A DNA stretch of 64,000 nt from Burkholderiaceae bacterium (GTDB lineage Bacteria > Pseudomonadota > Gammaproteobacteria > Burkholderiales > Burkholderiaceae_C). The stretch lies in assembly GCA_016790175.1 (NCBI GenBank), contig JAEUPI010000040.1:1-64000 (forward strand). The letters run 5' to 3'. The notes under the pieces are model-generated. The model ran no database searches and was not told the origin of the DNA. It saw only the letters and a program-made list of their open reading frames with translations. Below, piece by piece: positions 47,362 through 57,462 of the stretch. Positions within the stretch are counted from its first letter, which is position 1. Every line of letters begins with the position of its first letter. The translations under genes and the position numbers were made by a program.

Positions 47362-47805
47362 GTGAAGCCGATCGAGAACGGGTCGTTCCTGACCCTGCAC
47401 TACCGCCTCGCCGGCGCCGACGGGTTCGACGTGATCAACACCTTCGGCGCCAAACCGGCCACGCTGTCGGTTGGTGCCGGGCAGCTGACGCCGGCCATCG
47501 AGCAGCGTCTGATGGGCCTGCAGCGCGGCACCCGGCAGACCTTCGCGCTCGAGCCCGGTGAGGCCTTCGGCCCGCGCAACCCGCAGCTGCTGCAGCGGGT
47601 GAAGCGTTCGTTGCTCGATCAACTGGCGTCGCCCGATGCGCAGTACGCCGTCGGCGACGTGGTGCAGTTTCCGCGTCCCGACGGCGAGGCCGGCTATGCC
47701 GGGCTGGTGCGCGAGATCGGCGAGGATTGGCTGCTGTTCGACTTCAACCATCCGCTGGCTGGCCAGCAGGTGACGTTCGAGGTCGAGGTGATCGAGGTCC
47801 TGTAG
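47362..47805 (+). CDS. fkpB: FKBP-type peptidyl-prolyl cis-trans isomerase (SlpA/FkpB)
   Basis: 147 residues from GTG 47362. The FKBP core and inserted flap are seen in [22 protein letters not shown] and [20 protein letters not shown]. SlpA-type proteins are cytosolic and need no signal peptide. It is followed after 2 bases by ispH, as in E. coli, where fkpB and ispH are also adjacent. Confidence 0.9.
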   Translation: MKPIENGSFLTLHYRLAGADGFDVINTFGAKPATLSVGAGQLTPAIEQRLMGLQRGTRQTFALEPGEAFGPRNPQLLQRVKRSLLDQLASPDAQYAVGDVVQFPRPDGEAGYAGLVREIGEDWLLFDFNHPLAGQQVTFEVEVIEVL

Positions 47806-47807
47806 CG

Positions 47808-48773
47808 ATGCCGCCGTTGGCCGAAGTGTTGCTCGCCGAGCCACGCGGCTTTTGCGCCGGCGTGGACAGGGCGATCGAAATCGTCGAGCGCGCGCTCAAG
47901 CGATTCGGCGCACCGGTGTACGTGCGGCACGAGATCGTACACAACACCTATGTGGTGAACGATCTCAAGGCCAAGGGCGCCGTCTTCATCGAAGACCTGG
48001 CCGAGGTGCCGGCCGGCGCGACGCTGGTGTTCAGCGCGCACGGCGTGAGCAAGGCCGTCCGCGACGAGGCTGACCGGCGTGGCTTCCGCGTCTTCGATGC
48101 CACCTGCCCGCTGGTGACCAAGGTCCACGTCGAGGTCGACAAGCTCGCGCGAGAGGGCTACGAGTTCGTGATGATCGGCCACAAGGGTCACCCCGAGGTT
48201 GAAGGCACGATGGGTCAGTTGAGCGATGGCATCTACCTCGTCGAAGAGGTCGCCGACGTGGCCACGGTGCAACCGCGCAGCGGCAAGCTCGCGGTGGTGA
48301 CGCAGACCACGCTGTCGGTGGACGACGCAGCAGAAATCCTCGCCGAGGTGAAGCGCCGCTTTCCGCATGTGCGCGAGCCGAAGAAGCAGGACATCTGCTA
48401 CGCCACGCAGAACCGGCAGGACGCCGTGAAGCTGCTCGCGCCGAAGGTGGATGTCGTCGTCGTCGTCGGCAGCCCGACGAGCAGCAACAGCAATCGCCTG
48501 CGCGAGCTTGCCGAGCGGCTCGGCACGCCGGCCTACATGGTGGACGACGCGGCTGACCTGTTGGCCGAGTGGTTCGAGACCCGTCCGCGCGTGGGCCTGA
48601 CCGCCGGCGCGTCGGCGCCCGAGGTGCTGGTGCGCGAAGTGATCGAACGCCTGCGCGCACTCGGCGCGACCAGCGTGCGCTCGCTGCCCGGCGTGCGCGA
48701 GACCGTGCACTTTCCGCTGCCGTTCGGGCTGGGCGACAAGTCGATGCGCGAAGCCGCGGCCTCGCGATCGTGA
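47808..48773 (+). CDS. ispH: 4-hydroxy-3-methylbut-2-enyl diphosphate reductase
   Basis: 321 residues. The three cluster-binding cysteines are in [19 protein letters not shown] and QDICYATQN, and the substrate-binding SSNSNRLRE segment is present. It makes IPP and DMAPP at the end of the MEP pathway. It is co-transcribed with fkpB and followed by serS after 69 bases. Confidence 0.97.
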   Translation: MPPLAEVLLAEPRGFCAGVDRAIEIVERALKRFGAPVYVRHEIVHNTYVVNDLKAKGAVFIEDLAEVPAGATLVFSAHGVSKAVRDEADRRGFRVFDATCPLVTKVHVEVDKLAREGYEFVMIGHKGHPEVEGTMGQLSDGIYLVEEVADVATVQPRSGKLAVVTQTTLSVDDAAEILAEVKRRFPHVREPKKQDICYATQNRQDAVKLLAPKVDVVVVVGSPTSSNSNRLRELAERLGTPAYMVDDAADLLAEWFETRPRVGLTAGASAPEVLVREVIERLRALGATSVRSLPGVRETVHFPLPFGLGDKSMREAAASRS

Positions 48774-50135
<1,362 letters not shown>

Positions 50136-50161
50136 GCGCGCAGTCGCAAGGGTCGATCGGC

Positions 50162-50167
50162 TAGAAT
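50162..50167 (+). promoter_or_regulatory. Possible -10 element of tRNA-Ser
   Basis: TAGAAT about 42 bases upstream of the tRNA matches a sigma-70 -10 box. No clear -35 box was found at the expected spacing, so this is weak. Confidence 0.3.
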
Positions 50168-50208
50168 GCCGGCCCCCGCGACCTCGACCCGCGGGCGCTG
50201 CATGTCAC

Positions 50209-50300
50209 GGAGAGATGGCAGAGTGGTCGAATGCGCCGGATTCGAAATCCGGTGTACGGGATCTCCCGTACCGTGGGTTCGAATCCCACTCTCTCCGCCA
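50209..50300 (+). tRNA. tRNA-Ser (anticodon CGA)
   Basis: 92 bases including an encoded CCA. The acceptor stem GGAGAGA pairs with TCTCTCC. The long variable arm is typical of class II tRNAs, the anticodon loop reads TTCGAAA, giving CGA, and the T-loop is GTTCGAATC. It reads UCG codons and sits just downstream of serS. Confidence 0.96.
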
Positions 50301-51520
50301 AACATCACCCAAGCTTGCGGCTGACGAAGGCATTGGTTCGGTCGTCTGCAGCGACGCACGCATGCTGCGTACAGGGTGATTTGCGCTCGCGCTGCTCTTG
50401 GCCGCGCTCACATTGGCGAAGTTGTGGTGGGTGTGCGCGCCAATGCACGACCGATGCAGCATCTGGGCGTACTCGTGCAGTCGGTTGCAGACGGCGACCT
50501 GAGCCGTGACCTCCTGCCGTCGTGCGAGCAATGCCGACAACTCGCGCCAGACCAATCAACTGGCGAGTCGGCCGGCCGCCGGCGCCTTTCCGAGATCATC
50601 GACACGATAGACGGCATTGCCTTCCAGACCAGCATCCTGACGCTGAACACGGCGGTCGAGGCGGCGCAGGCCGAAGCGCCGGCGCACTCGATCGCCATCT
50701 TCAGGCTGCGCAGTGCGGCCGCCTGAAGGATCACTGCAACGCTGCCGTGTTTCGACCATGGTCGGGCATCCCATAGCGCGTGTCCCACGGCGCAGTCGTC
50801 GCGCGCGAACACAACGTGGCGGGAACCGCCTGCAGTCCATCCGCCACCGCCATTCGCACACCGGCTCTCGCGGTTCAGTCCGTCGGGTTCGCGCGCGGCA
50901 CGCCGCTTCTGTTTGTAGATGATTCATTTGCGTAGAAATTCCAGGCGCTGCGTCGGCCGGGCGAGCATCGTTCGCGGTTAACAACTTTCGACAGATCCGA
51001 CGCAAGCTGCTCGCCGCTTGAAATGTCTTGATGCAACGAGGCGATCGATCGCATCGGTCTTTCGCTCTTGGACGAATCGACACCGGCAACCGTGCATTCC
51101 ACGTCCCGTCCGCCACGGTGCGATCGGTTCTTGGGAGCACCTCCGTCATTCAACGGATGCGATGAGCTGGCAAGCGTGTTCGACCGCAGGTCAAGTTGGC
51201 TCGGCTATTGACAGGTGTCTACCTTCGTCAATCTCGCATCGAATTGCTACGCCGATCGCGGCGTGACGTTGCCTCGAGCAACAACGCGCACTGCTCTTGC
51301 CGTTACGAACTCGGCCCTGCGCTTACAGAAGCGAGAAATCTCGACGTGACACTCGACACATGAGGACGAGCTAGCGCGAATGGACGAGGTCTTATTCGTG
51401 AAATCTGCACGGCACGCGTGATCGTGACCACTCCTCCTCAGACGCACGTTCTCCGCCGTCACGAACACACGTGACAGCGAGTGAACGGATCGATCGACCT
51501 GACTTGTTGGCGCGAACACG
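50301..51520. other. Gene-poor interval downstream of tRNA-Ser
   Basis: This is the only stretch over 300 bases without an intact gene. Its first third holds the remnant of a chemoreceptor gene, listed separately. From about 50730 to 51520 I see no recognisable coding sequence: short readings on both strands have no family motifs, no convincing ribosome sites and poor codon bias. No tRNA 3'-end repeat (attachment site) or IS end was found. The interval is less GC-rich than the rest, which fits old, decaying or acquired DNA. Confidence 0.7.
50389..50726 (+). pseudogene. Frameshifted remnant of a methyl-accepting chemotaxis protein
   Basis: Pieces of a chemoreceptor appear in order but in changing frames. 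A hydrophobic TM2-like stretch (ALLLAALTLAKLWW, 50389 on) is followed, in the next frame, by HAMP-like RPMQHLGVLVQSVADGDL (about 50450-50505). NADNSRQTNQLAS (about 50533-50571) is in the first frame again, and the signalling hairpin tip IIDTIDGIAFQTSILTLNTA (about 50595-50654) is in the second. Normal receptors have about 200 residues between HAMP and this tip; most are missing here. Multiple frameshifts and deletions mean the gene is dead. Confidence 0.8.
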
Positions 51521-53056
51521 ATGTTGCGATTCCCCAGTAGAGAGACCAGAGGTACGGCACGGCGATTCGGTGTGCCGGCGGCGATGTGGACCACAGTATT
51601 CTTGGCGGCTTGCGGTGGCGCGTCGGAAACGAGTGATGGCAGCACCGCGCCAGGCATCGTCGGCGACAACGCGGTGATCGGTGCGAACCTGGGTCTGCAA
51701 GTCGACGACTTGCCCAGCGAACAAGTGGCAGGCAAGCGTCGTCGGTGGGTCATCTATCGCCCTGCTGCGCAGACGCCGGGCACAGGTAGCGGTACCAGCG
51801 CTATCAGCTCGACCTCGAGCCCCGCTCCTGCACCGGCCCCGGCCCCGGTGGCCGCAACGCCGGCACCCGCACCGGCAGGGGCTGTCAGCGCGGGATCCTG
51901 GACCGCATGCGCGCGCGAAGGCAGCGTCTGCTCGTTCAGCGGACGCCGCGAGGTCCGCTATGTTGCCGTGGATGGCAGTCGATCGATCACCCGGGTGGCG
52001 GACGGTGGCGTGACCTGCAACGACGCGGCATTCGGCGCGGCCGCGACCAACTACGAGAACCTGTGCTCGTACAGCAGCAGTGTGACCACCGCGCCGGTGA
52101 CCACGGCCAGCGGTGCCGCTCCCGCGCCAACTCCTGCGCCCACACCGGCACCCACACCGGCACCCACACCGGCACCCACACCGGTAGCGGCGCCGGCACC
52201 GGCACCGTCACCGGCGCCTGCCCCCGTGGCGGCGCCTGCCCCAGCGCCGGTTGCGACATCCAGTAGTGCGGCCGGTGTGCGCGTGAGCAACTTGACGCCC
52301 TCGGGTCCCATCACGGCCAGCGCAGGCCAAGTCATCTCGGGTCTCGCAATTTCAAATCCGAACGGCGACTGCGTGCGCATCCAAGGTGCCGCCAACGTCA
52401 CCATACGTGACTCCAGGATCGGTCCCTGCGGTCGTGCGGCCATCGTGGTCAGCGGGGGTGCCAGCGGTGCCGTGATCGAGCACAACACTGTCACCGATGC
52501 GGGCATGGGCGCCTATGTCGTCGGTGCGTCGAACGTGACGATCCGCAAGAACGTGTTCAACACCCTGCGTCGCATCGGCGAGAAGTACGCCCATGCCACT
52601 GAAATCACGAACGTCAACGGCGGTCTGGTCGAAGGCAACGAGTATCTCGGCTCGTTCCCGAACGATGTCCTCTCGGGCTACGAGTCGTCGAACATCCGGT
52701 ACCTGAACAATCTGTTCGATATCAGCCAGCTCGACGAGCCCACCGGCGCAGCGTTCACGATGGGGGATTCGACGAGCGGGAACCCGGGCAGCAACAACTA
52801 CGTCGCGGGCAATGTGGTGCGTCGTCAGGTCGGCGGCGTGCCGGCCGGCGTGTTCGGCTCCACCGGCAATACCGTGCTCGAGAAGAACTGCTTCACCGCC
52901 GGTATCCAGGCCTACAACTATTCGGGCGTGTTCAACGGCGTGACCGTGCGCAACAACGTCATCAACATGGCCAACAGCTTCGTTCCCAACACCGGCGTGA
53001 TCAACGGCTGGGCCACCAACATCAACTCCACCAACTGCGCGCTGGTGCCGCAGTAA
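51521..53056 (+). CDS. Beta-helix lipoprotein with Pro-Ala linkers
   Basis: 511 residues. The signal peptide ends in lipobox FLAAC (Cys31); ATG at 51584 is an alternative start just before the hydrophobic core. Two Pro/Ala-rich linkers (about residues 87-125 and 200-245) flank a small Cys-containing module (WTACAREGSVCSF, then GGVTCNDAAFGAA). The C-terminal 270 residues are a right-handed parallel beta-helix with repeats such as NVTIRDSRIGP, NVTIRKNVFNTL, GLVEGNEYLG and VTVRNNVINMA. It is probably surface-exposed and carbohydrate-related. No catalytic residues are assigned. The second linker is coded by a 12-bp tandem repeat. Confidence 0.82.
   Translation: MLRFPSRETRGTARRFGVPAAMWTTVFLAACGGASETSDGSTAPGIVGDNAVIGANLGLQVDDLPSEQVAGKRRRWVIYRPAAQTPGTGSGTSAISSTSSPAPAPAPAPVAATPAPAPAGAVSAGSWTACAREGSVCSFSGRREVRYVAVDGSRSITRVADGGVTCNDAAFGAAATNYENLCSYSSSVTTAPVTTASGAAPAPTPAPTPAPTPAPTPAPTPVAAPAPAPSPAPAPVAAPAPAPVATSSSAAGVRVSNLTPSGPITASAGQVISGLAISNPNGDCVRIQGAANVTIRDSRIGPCGRAAIVVSGGASGAVIEHNTVTDAGMGAYVVGASNVTIRKNVFNTLRRIGEKYAHATEITNVNGGLVEGNEYLGSFPNDVLSGYESSNIRYLNNLFDISQLDEPTGAAFTMGDSTSGNPGSNNYVAGNVVRRQVGGVPAGVFGSTGNTVLEKNCFTAGIQAYNYSGVFNGVTVRNNVINMANSFVPNTGVINGWATNINSTNCALVPQ
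52141..52184 (+). repeat. 12-bp tandem repeat inside linker of beta-helix lipoprotein
   Basis: The unit CACACCGGCACC occurs 3.7 times without error and codes for repeating Thr-Pro-Ala-Pro. Such perfect repeats can change copy number by slippage, altering linker length without breaking the frame. Confidence 0.9.
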
Positions 53057-53071
53057 GTCGTTGACCGCCGG

Positions 53072-53097
53072 GGCCGCGTCGCGTGAGCGACGCGGCC
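53072..53097. terminator. Perfect 11-bp hairpin between convergent genes
   Basis: GGCCGCGTCGC (53072-53082) and its complement (53087-53097) flank loop GTGA, between the stop of the beta-helix gene and the stop of the lytic transglycosylase gene. It is a candidate bidirectional terminator; no U-tract is present. Confidence 0.6.
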
Positions 53098-53107
53098 GCA
53101 TAGGCGC

Positions 53108-54130
53108 TCAGCGCGGGGCGATCGCGCCGAACCGCTGCGACAGCACGGCCGACGGTGCCGTTACGCTCGGGTCGAAGGGATGCGACAGCCGGCCGCCGAT
53201 GGCCGACAGGATGCGCAGCACGTACTGCCTCGTCTCTGCGTAGGGTGGGACCCCGCGATAGCGCTCCACTGCACGCTCGCCGGCGTTGTAGGCGGCCAGG
53301 GCCAGCATGACGTCGCCCTCGAAGTAGGCCATGAGCCAGCGCAGGTAGGCCATGCCGCCGCGCATGTTGTCGACCGGGTCGCGCAGGTTGCGCACGTTGA
53401 AGCGCGCCGCCGTCTCCGGGATCAGCTGCATCAGGCCGTGCGCATTCTTCGGTGAGATCGCCAACGGGTTGAAGTTCGATTCCGTCGCGATCACGGCCAG
53501 CACGAGCTGCGGCTCCAGCTTGTATTCCGGTGCGACCAGGTCGACGAACTTCACGATCGCCTCCGGCGCATTGGGCGGCGGTGGCGGTCGCGACGGCTGC
53601 GGCGGCGCCGGGCGTGCCGTGGTCATGGCCGGTACCGAGGCGACAACGGTTTTGCGATCGACCTCCGGGTTTCGCAGGCAGGGTGGAACCTCGCCGCGCG
53701 GCGGCCCCATGGACTGCAGAAGATTCCGGGCCTGCACGATGCCTTGTTCGGCCGCGGCCGCGAACAGGTGGACTGCATGGGCGTCGTCACGGGCGATGCC
53801 ACGGCCGTTCATCAGCATCCAGGCCAGGCTGAACTGGGCCTCGGCGTCGCCGAACCGCGCAGCGCGACAGTACAGTTGCGCCGCGAGTTCGGCATCGCGC
53901 GGCATGCCGTTGCCGTCTTCGTAGGCGCGGGCGTCGTCCCGCCAGCGTGCCACCTGTTCGGGCAGCACCTCGCTGGCCGGTACCTTGGCCATCGGCTCCG
54001 AGAACAGGTCTTTCGCAGGCGTCAGCGGCTGTGCCGAGGCGCCCGAGCCGACAAGCGCTGTCAGCAGCGCAACGCGGGCCGACTTCGCCAGCCTGGTCGG
54101 GGTCAGACGTCGAACACGGGCGCAGGGCAT
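53108..54130 (-). CDS. Lytic transglycosylase with Sel1 repeats
   Basis: 340 residues from ATG 54130, with a signal peptide ending near ASA (residue 33). Sel1-like repeats follow (AAQLYCRAARFGDAEAQFSL, AVHLFAAAAEQGIVQARNL), then a Pro-rich linker, and a C-terminal SLT domain with the catalytic Glu in ATESNFNP and the motifs GLMQLIPETA and AYNAGERAV. It should cleave peptidoglycan with 1,6-anhydro products. The Sel1 part may bind partner proteins. Confidence 0.9.
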   Translation of the reverse strand: MPCARVRRLTPTRLAKSARVALLTALVGSGASAQPLTPAKDLFSEPMAKVPASEVLPEQVARWRDDARAYEDGNGMPRDAELAAQLYCRAARFGDAEAQFSLAWMLMNGRGIARDDAHAVHLFAAAAEQGIVQARNLLQSMGPPRGEVPPCLRNPEVDRKTVVASVPAMTTARPAPPQPSRPPPPPNAPEAIVKFVDLVAPEYKLEPQLVLAVIATESNFNPLAISPKNAHGLMQLIPETAARFNVRNLRDPVDNMRGGMAYLRWLMAYFEGDVMLALAAYNAGERAVERYRGVPPYAETRQYVLRILSAIGGRLSHPFDPSVTAPSAVLSQRFGAIAPR

Positions 54131-54315
54131 GATCTCGTGTGCGCGAACCGTCGATGTCCGCGCCGTGCGTGACTGTGTGACCGACTGCCGGCCCTGTCCA
54201 GAGCGGGGCGGCGACGTCCGATCCTTCAAGCAGGGGGTTGAAGTCTCCGGACGAACGTCTTCGTCGGGTCGGGGCGGCCCGAAAGGCCGCTCGTGCGGTC
54301 GGGCGCGACGCTCGA

Positions 54316-54864
54316 TCAGCGCCTGGCCGACGGCGACATCGGCGAAGCCGGCGCGGCACAGCCTCGCGCCTGCCCAAAGCCCTTGAGGAACGAACGCCGC
54401 ACCGTGCCGGCAGCGATGGCCGCAGCCACCTCCTTCGAGTAGCGCTCGGCACCGGTGAGTCGGCGCACCCAGCGCCGAAACGGCACCACGCCTTCGGCGC
54501 TGGCGCGCACGGTGTCGGCCGTCGTCGAGCCGATCAGCTCCGCGCCCCGTTCCAGAAGCCCTGGGTCGGCCGCAGGGGCCGGCGCATCGAGGTCGGTCCC
54601 CAGAGCCGAATCCAGCGCCTTCACCTGCGCGACCAGCGCATCGCACGACGTATCGGCCGGCGTCGCATAAGGCGCTCGCAGGGCATCGAGCAGGACTTGC
54701 GGAATCGGTGCGTTCACCAGGTTCAGATCCGACAGCGGAGTGGTCGCCGCAGTCGCAATCTGCGCGCCGGTGCGCGCGGCGGGGTCTCCGGGATCCGCCG
54801 TGGGTGTCGTGCAGGCCGCCAGCAGTGCAACGGCGGCGAAGAAGGAGGCTGTCGGGGCTTTCAT
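54316..54864 (-). CDS. Orphan lipoprotein, hypothetical
   Basis: 182 residues from ATG 54864. The lipobox is LLAAC (about Cys18). The mature part is Ala-rich, with a Cys near residue 75 (TSCDALVAQ) and a second Cys near the C-terminus (RGCAAP). No family is recognised. It is upstream of the lytic transglycosylase on the same strand, 185 bases apart, and divergent from the next lipoprotein gene. Confidence 0.65.
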   Translation of the reverse strand: MKAPTASFFAAVALLAACTTPTADPGDPAARTGAQIATAATTPLSDLNLVNAPIPQVLLDALRAPYATPADTSCDALVAQVKALDSALGTDLDAPAPAADPGLLERGAELIGSTTADTVRASAEGVVPFRRWVRRLTGAERYSKEVAAAIAAGTVRRSFLKGFGQARGCAAPASPMSPSARR

Positions 54865-55036
54865 GGACAAGCAGCATATCGACGTGCCTCGACTTGCCGA
54901 CTGCGCGCCGTCATCCAGCCGTGTGGAGTCCGGGTCCGAACGGCGTCAATGCGCTCGGTACCATGGATGGCACTGAGTTCTTGCATGCCACGCCGGCTGC
55001 GGGCCGGAGTGCAAGCTGCCCGAGGCCCGGGATGGA

Positions 55037-55966
55037 ATGAGCGCGCTGCCCCTGAAACGCACCGTCGTCGCCGTTGCCGTGCTGGCAATCGCCGGCTGCG
55101 CCAACCGCGCAGCAGACATCGTGCCGCGGCACGAGGATGCGGCGCTCTTTGCCGATCGCGATTGCGCGCAGCTCTTCGAAGAGTCCGATCGCGTGCAGCT
55201 GCGCGCGGCCGACGTGGCCTATGCAGTCGATGCGCGGGTGGGCAACAACATGGTCGCGCTGTCGCTGGGGGTGACGGTCTTCTGGCCGGCCCTGCTTGCG
55301 ATGCGCAGCGACGGGCCCGAGGCAGACGAACTCGCCCAGCTCAAGGGCCGCCACGAGGCGTTGCAGCGTGCCGCGCAGCGCCGCGGCTGTGGCGAGCCGC
55401 CGGCGGCAATGCGTGCGGACCGGGCCGCGGAACTGCCGCTCGCCGTGGGCGAGCGCCTGGTGTACCGGCAGCGCAGTCACGCCAACGCGGCACCGCGCGA
55501 ACTCGGGCTGCGCGTGTCCGGGCTGCGGCGGGATCGGATCGACTTCACCGCCGATCTCGCCGGCGAACCCTTGCCGGGCATCTGGCGACAAGATCTGGCC
55601 GGCAATCCGCAGCGAGCCGGCCGCCCCCCGCTGCTGGCCTGGCAACGCCTGCTGCAGCCTGATCTCCAACTCGGCCAGGTGCTGATGGGCGAGTTGCATC
55701 CGGCTGACGACCAGGGCCCGCCGGCGCATCTGCGGGGCCAGGTCGTGGCGCAAGGGCCGCAGTCGATCGCCGGACGCCGCTTCGACGTCGCGGTGATCGA
55801 GCTCTTCGGCGATGCGCCGCTCGGCGAAAACGGCAGCACGCGACTGAGCGGCGTGATGGCCGTAGACCGCCGCAGCGGTGTGTTGCTGCGGCTGGAAATC
55901 GAATGCGCCAACCCCGCCTTCGCAGTCCATCGCCGCCTCGTGCGCGTCGACTCCGCGGCGCCTTGA
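55037..55966 (+). CDS. Hypothetical lipoprotein
   Basis: 309 residues from ATG 55037. The lipobox is IAGC (Cys21). The mature protein contains a beta-rich C-terminal half (LGLRVSGLRRDRIDFTADL, RRFDVAVIELFGD) and several Cys in the N-terminal half. No known domain is recognised. It precedes the Spy-like gene by 107 bases on the same strand. Confidence 0.7.
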   Translation: MSALPLKRTVVAVAVLAIAGCANRAADIVPRHEDAALFADRDCAQLFEESDRVQLRAADVAYAVDARVGNNMVALSLGVTVFWPALLAMRSDGPEADELAQLKGRHEALQRAAQRRGCGEPPAAMRADRAAELPLAVGERLVYRQRSHANAAPRELGLRVSGLRRDRIDFTADLAGEPLPGIWRQDLAGNPQRAGRPPLLAWQRLLQPDLQLGQVLMGELHPADDQGPPAHLRGQVVAQGPQSIAGRRFDVAVIELFGDAPLGENGSTRLSGVMAVDRRSGVLLRLEIECANPAFAVHRRLVRVDSAAP

Positions 55967-56073
55967 GCGCCGTCAGCTGCGCCTTTACGCTGCTTTACCA
56001 CCGCGGCATGCCCGGGCAACCTCGGCAGCGGACGATGCCGAACATCGACATCTCCCCACTCCGAGAGAACATC

Positions 56074-56619
56074 ATGAAGTTCACGACACGTCTGATTCCC
56101 TCGCCTGCGACGCGGCTTCTGGCCGCGGCCTGGATCTTGGCGCTGGCCGGCATGGCCACCACGCTCGCTCAGGCGCAGCCGACGATGCCGCACCGCGGCG
56201 CTGCGATGTCCGGCCCGATGGGTGGCGCGGGGATGGGCACGTTCGGCGGCCACCGGTTCGAGCGCCTGCTCGATAGCGTGGGTGCCAGCGCCGACCAGAA
56301 GAGCCGCATCCGCGACATCATGAGCAAGGCGGCCGATGAGCAGCGCGCGCAGCGCGGGTCCAGCCGCAGTCTGCACGAACAGGCGATGTCACTGTTCACG
56401 CAGCCCACCGTCGACGCCCAGGCGGCCGAGGCACTGCGCCAGCAGATGATGCAGCGGCACGATCAGTCCAGCCGGCGCTGGATGCAGGCCATGCTCGACG
56501 CCAGCGCCGTGCTCACGCCCGATCAGCGCGGCAAGCTCGCCGAACGCATGAAACAACGTCGCGAGATGATGGAGCGCCACCAGCGCGAACGCCGCGCGCT
56601 GGATGCGCCGAAGGGCTAA
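56074..56619 (+). CDS. Spy/CpxP-like periplasmic protein (LTXXQ family)
   Basis: 181 residues with a signal peptide ending in AQA (about residue 31). The mature N-terminus is Met/His/Gly-rich (PTMPHRGAAMSGPMGGAGM). The helical body has two LTxxQ-like segments (ASADQKSRIRDIMSKAADEQ and LTPDQRGKLAERM) and ends in a basic helix (MKQRREMMERHQRERR). This is the Spy/CpxP fold, linked to envelope stress and metal response. It precedes an OmpR-type regulator and a kinase, a Cpx-like arrangement. Confidence 0.85.
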   Translation: MKFTTRLIPSPATRLLAAAWILALAGMATTLAQAQPTMPHRGAAMSGPMGGAGMGTFGGHRFERLLDSVGASADQKSRIRDIMSKAADEQRAQRGSSRSLHEQAMSLFTQPTVDAQAAEALRQQMMQRHDQSSRRWMQAMLDASAVLTPDQRGKLAERMKQRREMMERHQRERRALDAPKG

Positions 56620-56693
56620 GCTTGACGCTGCTGCCGCGCCCCGCAGGCCCTGTCGGCCCGGCGGGGCGCCTGTGCGTTGTGGAATCCGTGCCG

Positions 56694-57401
56694 ATGACAC
56701 CCAGACTGCTGCTGATCGACGACGACGCGCGCCTCACCGGCATGCTGGGGGACTATCTGCGCAGCAACGGGTTCGAGGTCGACACCGCGCCCACGCTGGC
56801 GTCAGGTCGCGACCGTCTGCGACAGGCCGCCTACGACGCGCTGCTGCTCGACCTGATGCTGCCCGACGGCGACGGCCTCGACCTGACGCGCGAGCTGCGC
56901 GCCGATGCCAGGCACCGTCGCCTGCCGCTGCTGATGTTGACGGCCCGCGGTGAACCGCCCGATCGCATCGTGGGTCTGGAAATCGGCGCCGACGACTACC
57001 TGCCCAAGCCGTTCGAGCCGCGCGAGCTGCTGGCGCGGGTGAAAGCGCTGTTGCGGCGGGCCAGTGCACCGGCCGGCGACGACGAGGTCATGCGTTTCGG
57101 GCGGCTCGAGATCGATCTCGGCTCGCGGCAGGCGCGCATCGACGGCAAAGCCTGCGAGCTCACCGGCCATCAGTTCGATCTCCTGGTGGTGCTGGCACAG
57201 GGCGCCGGGCGGGTGTTGTCGCGCGACCAGATCATGGACGGGCTGAAGGGGCATCCGCTGGAGGCCTTCGACCGCAGCATCGATGTGCACGTTTCGCGAA
57301 TTCGCGCGGCCATCGAAGACGATCCCAAGTCGCCCAAGCGGCTGCTCACCGTGCGCGGTGTGGGCTACGTATTCGCCCGCAAGCAGGACGCCGACGCTTG
57401 A
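56694..57401 (+). CDS. OmpR-family response regulator (CpxR/RstA-like)
   Basis: 235 residues from ATG 56694 (a GTG lies two codons upstream). The receiver has acidic IDDDAR near the start, phospho-acceptor Asp53 (LLLDLMLPDGDG) and Lys in LPKPFEP. The winged-helix output domain ends TVRGVGYVFA. It pairs with the kinase gene 61 bases downstream and likely controls the Spy-like gene. Confidence 0.93.
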   Translation: MTPRLLLIDDDARLTGMLGDYLRSNGFEVDTAPTLASGRDRLRQAAYDALLLDLMLPDGDGLDLTRELRADARHRRLPLLMLTARGEPPDRIVGLEIGADDYLPKPFEPRELLARVKALLRRASAPAGDDEVMRFGRLEIDLGSRQARIDGKACELTGHQFDLLVVLAQGAGRVLSRDQIMDGLKGHPLEAFDRSIDVHVSRIRAAIEDDPKSPKRLLTVRGVGYVFARKQDADA

Positions 57402-57462
57402 AGAGTGCGACGGGCAGCGATTTGGCGCTCACCTCGGCGCACCTCGCGCGGAGGGGCTTTTC

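Noticed and set aside
52141..52184. CRISPR-like repeats
   Set aside because: The units are 12 bp, contiguous and in frame within a protein linker; there are no spacers.
50301..54130. Genomic island integrated at tRNA-Ser
   Set aside because: No integrase, no repeat of the tRNA 3' end and no IS ends were found, so insertion cannot be supported beyond the gene-poor nature of the locus.
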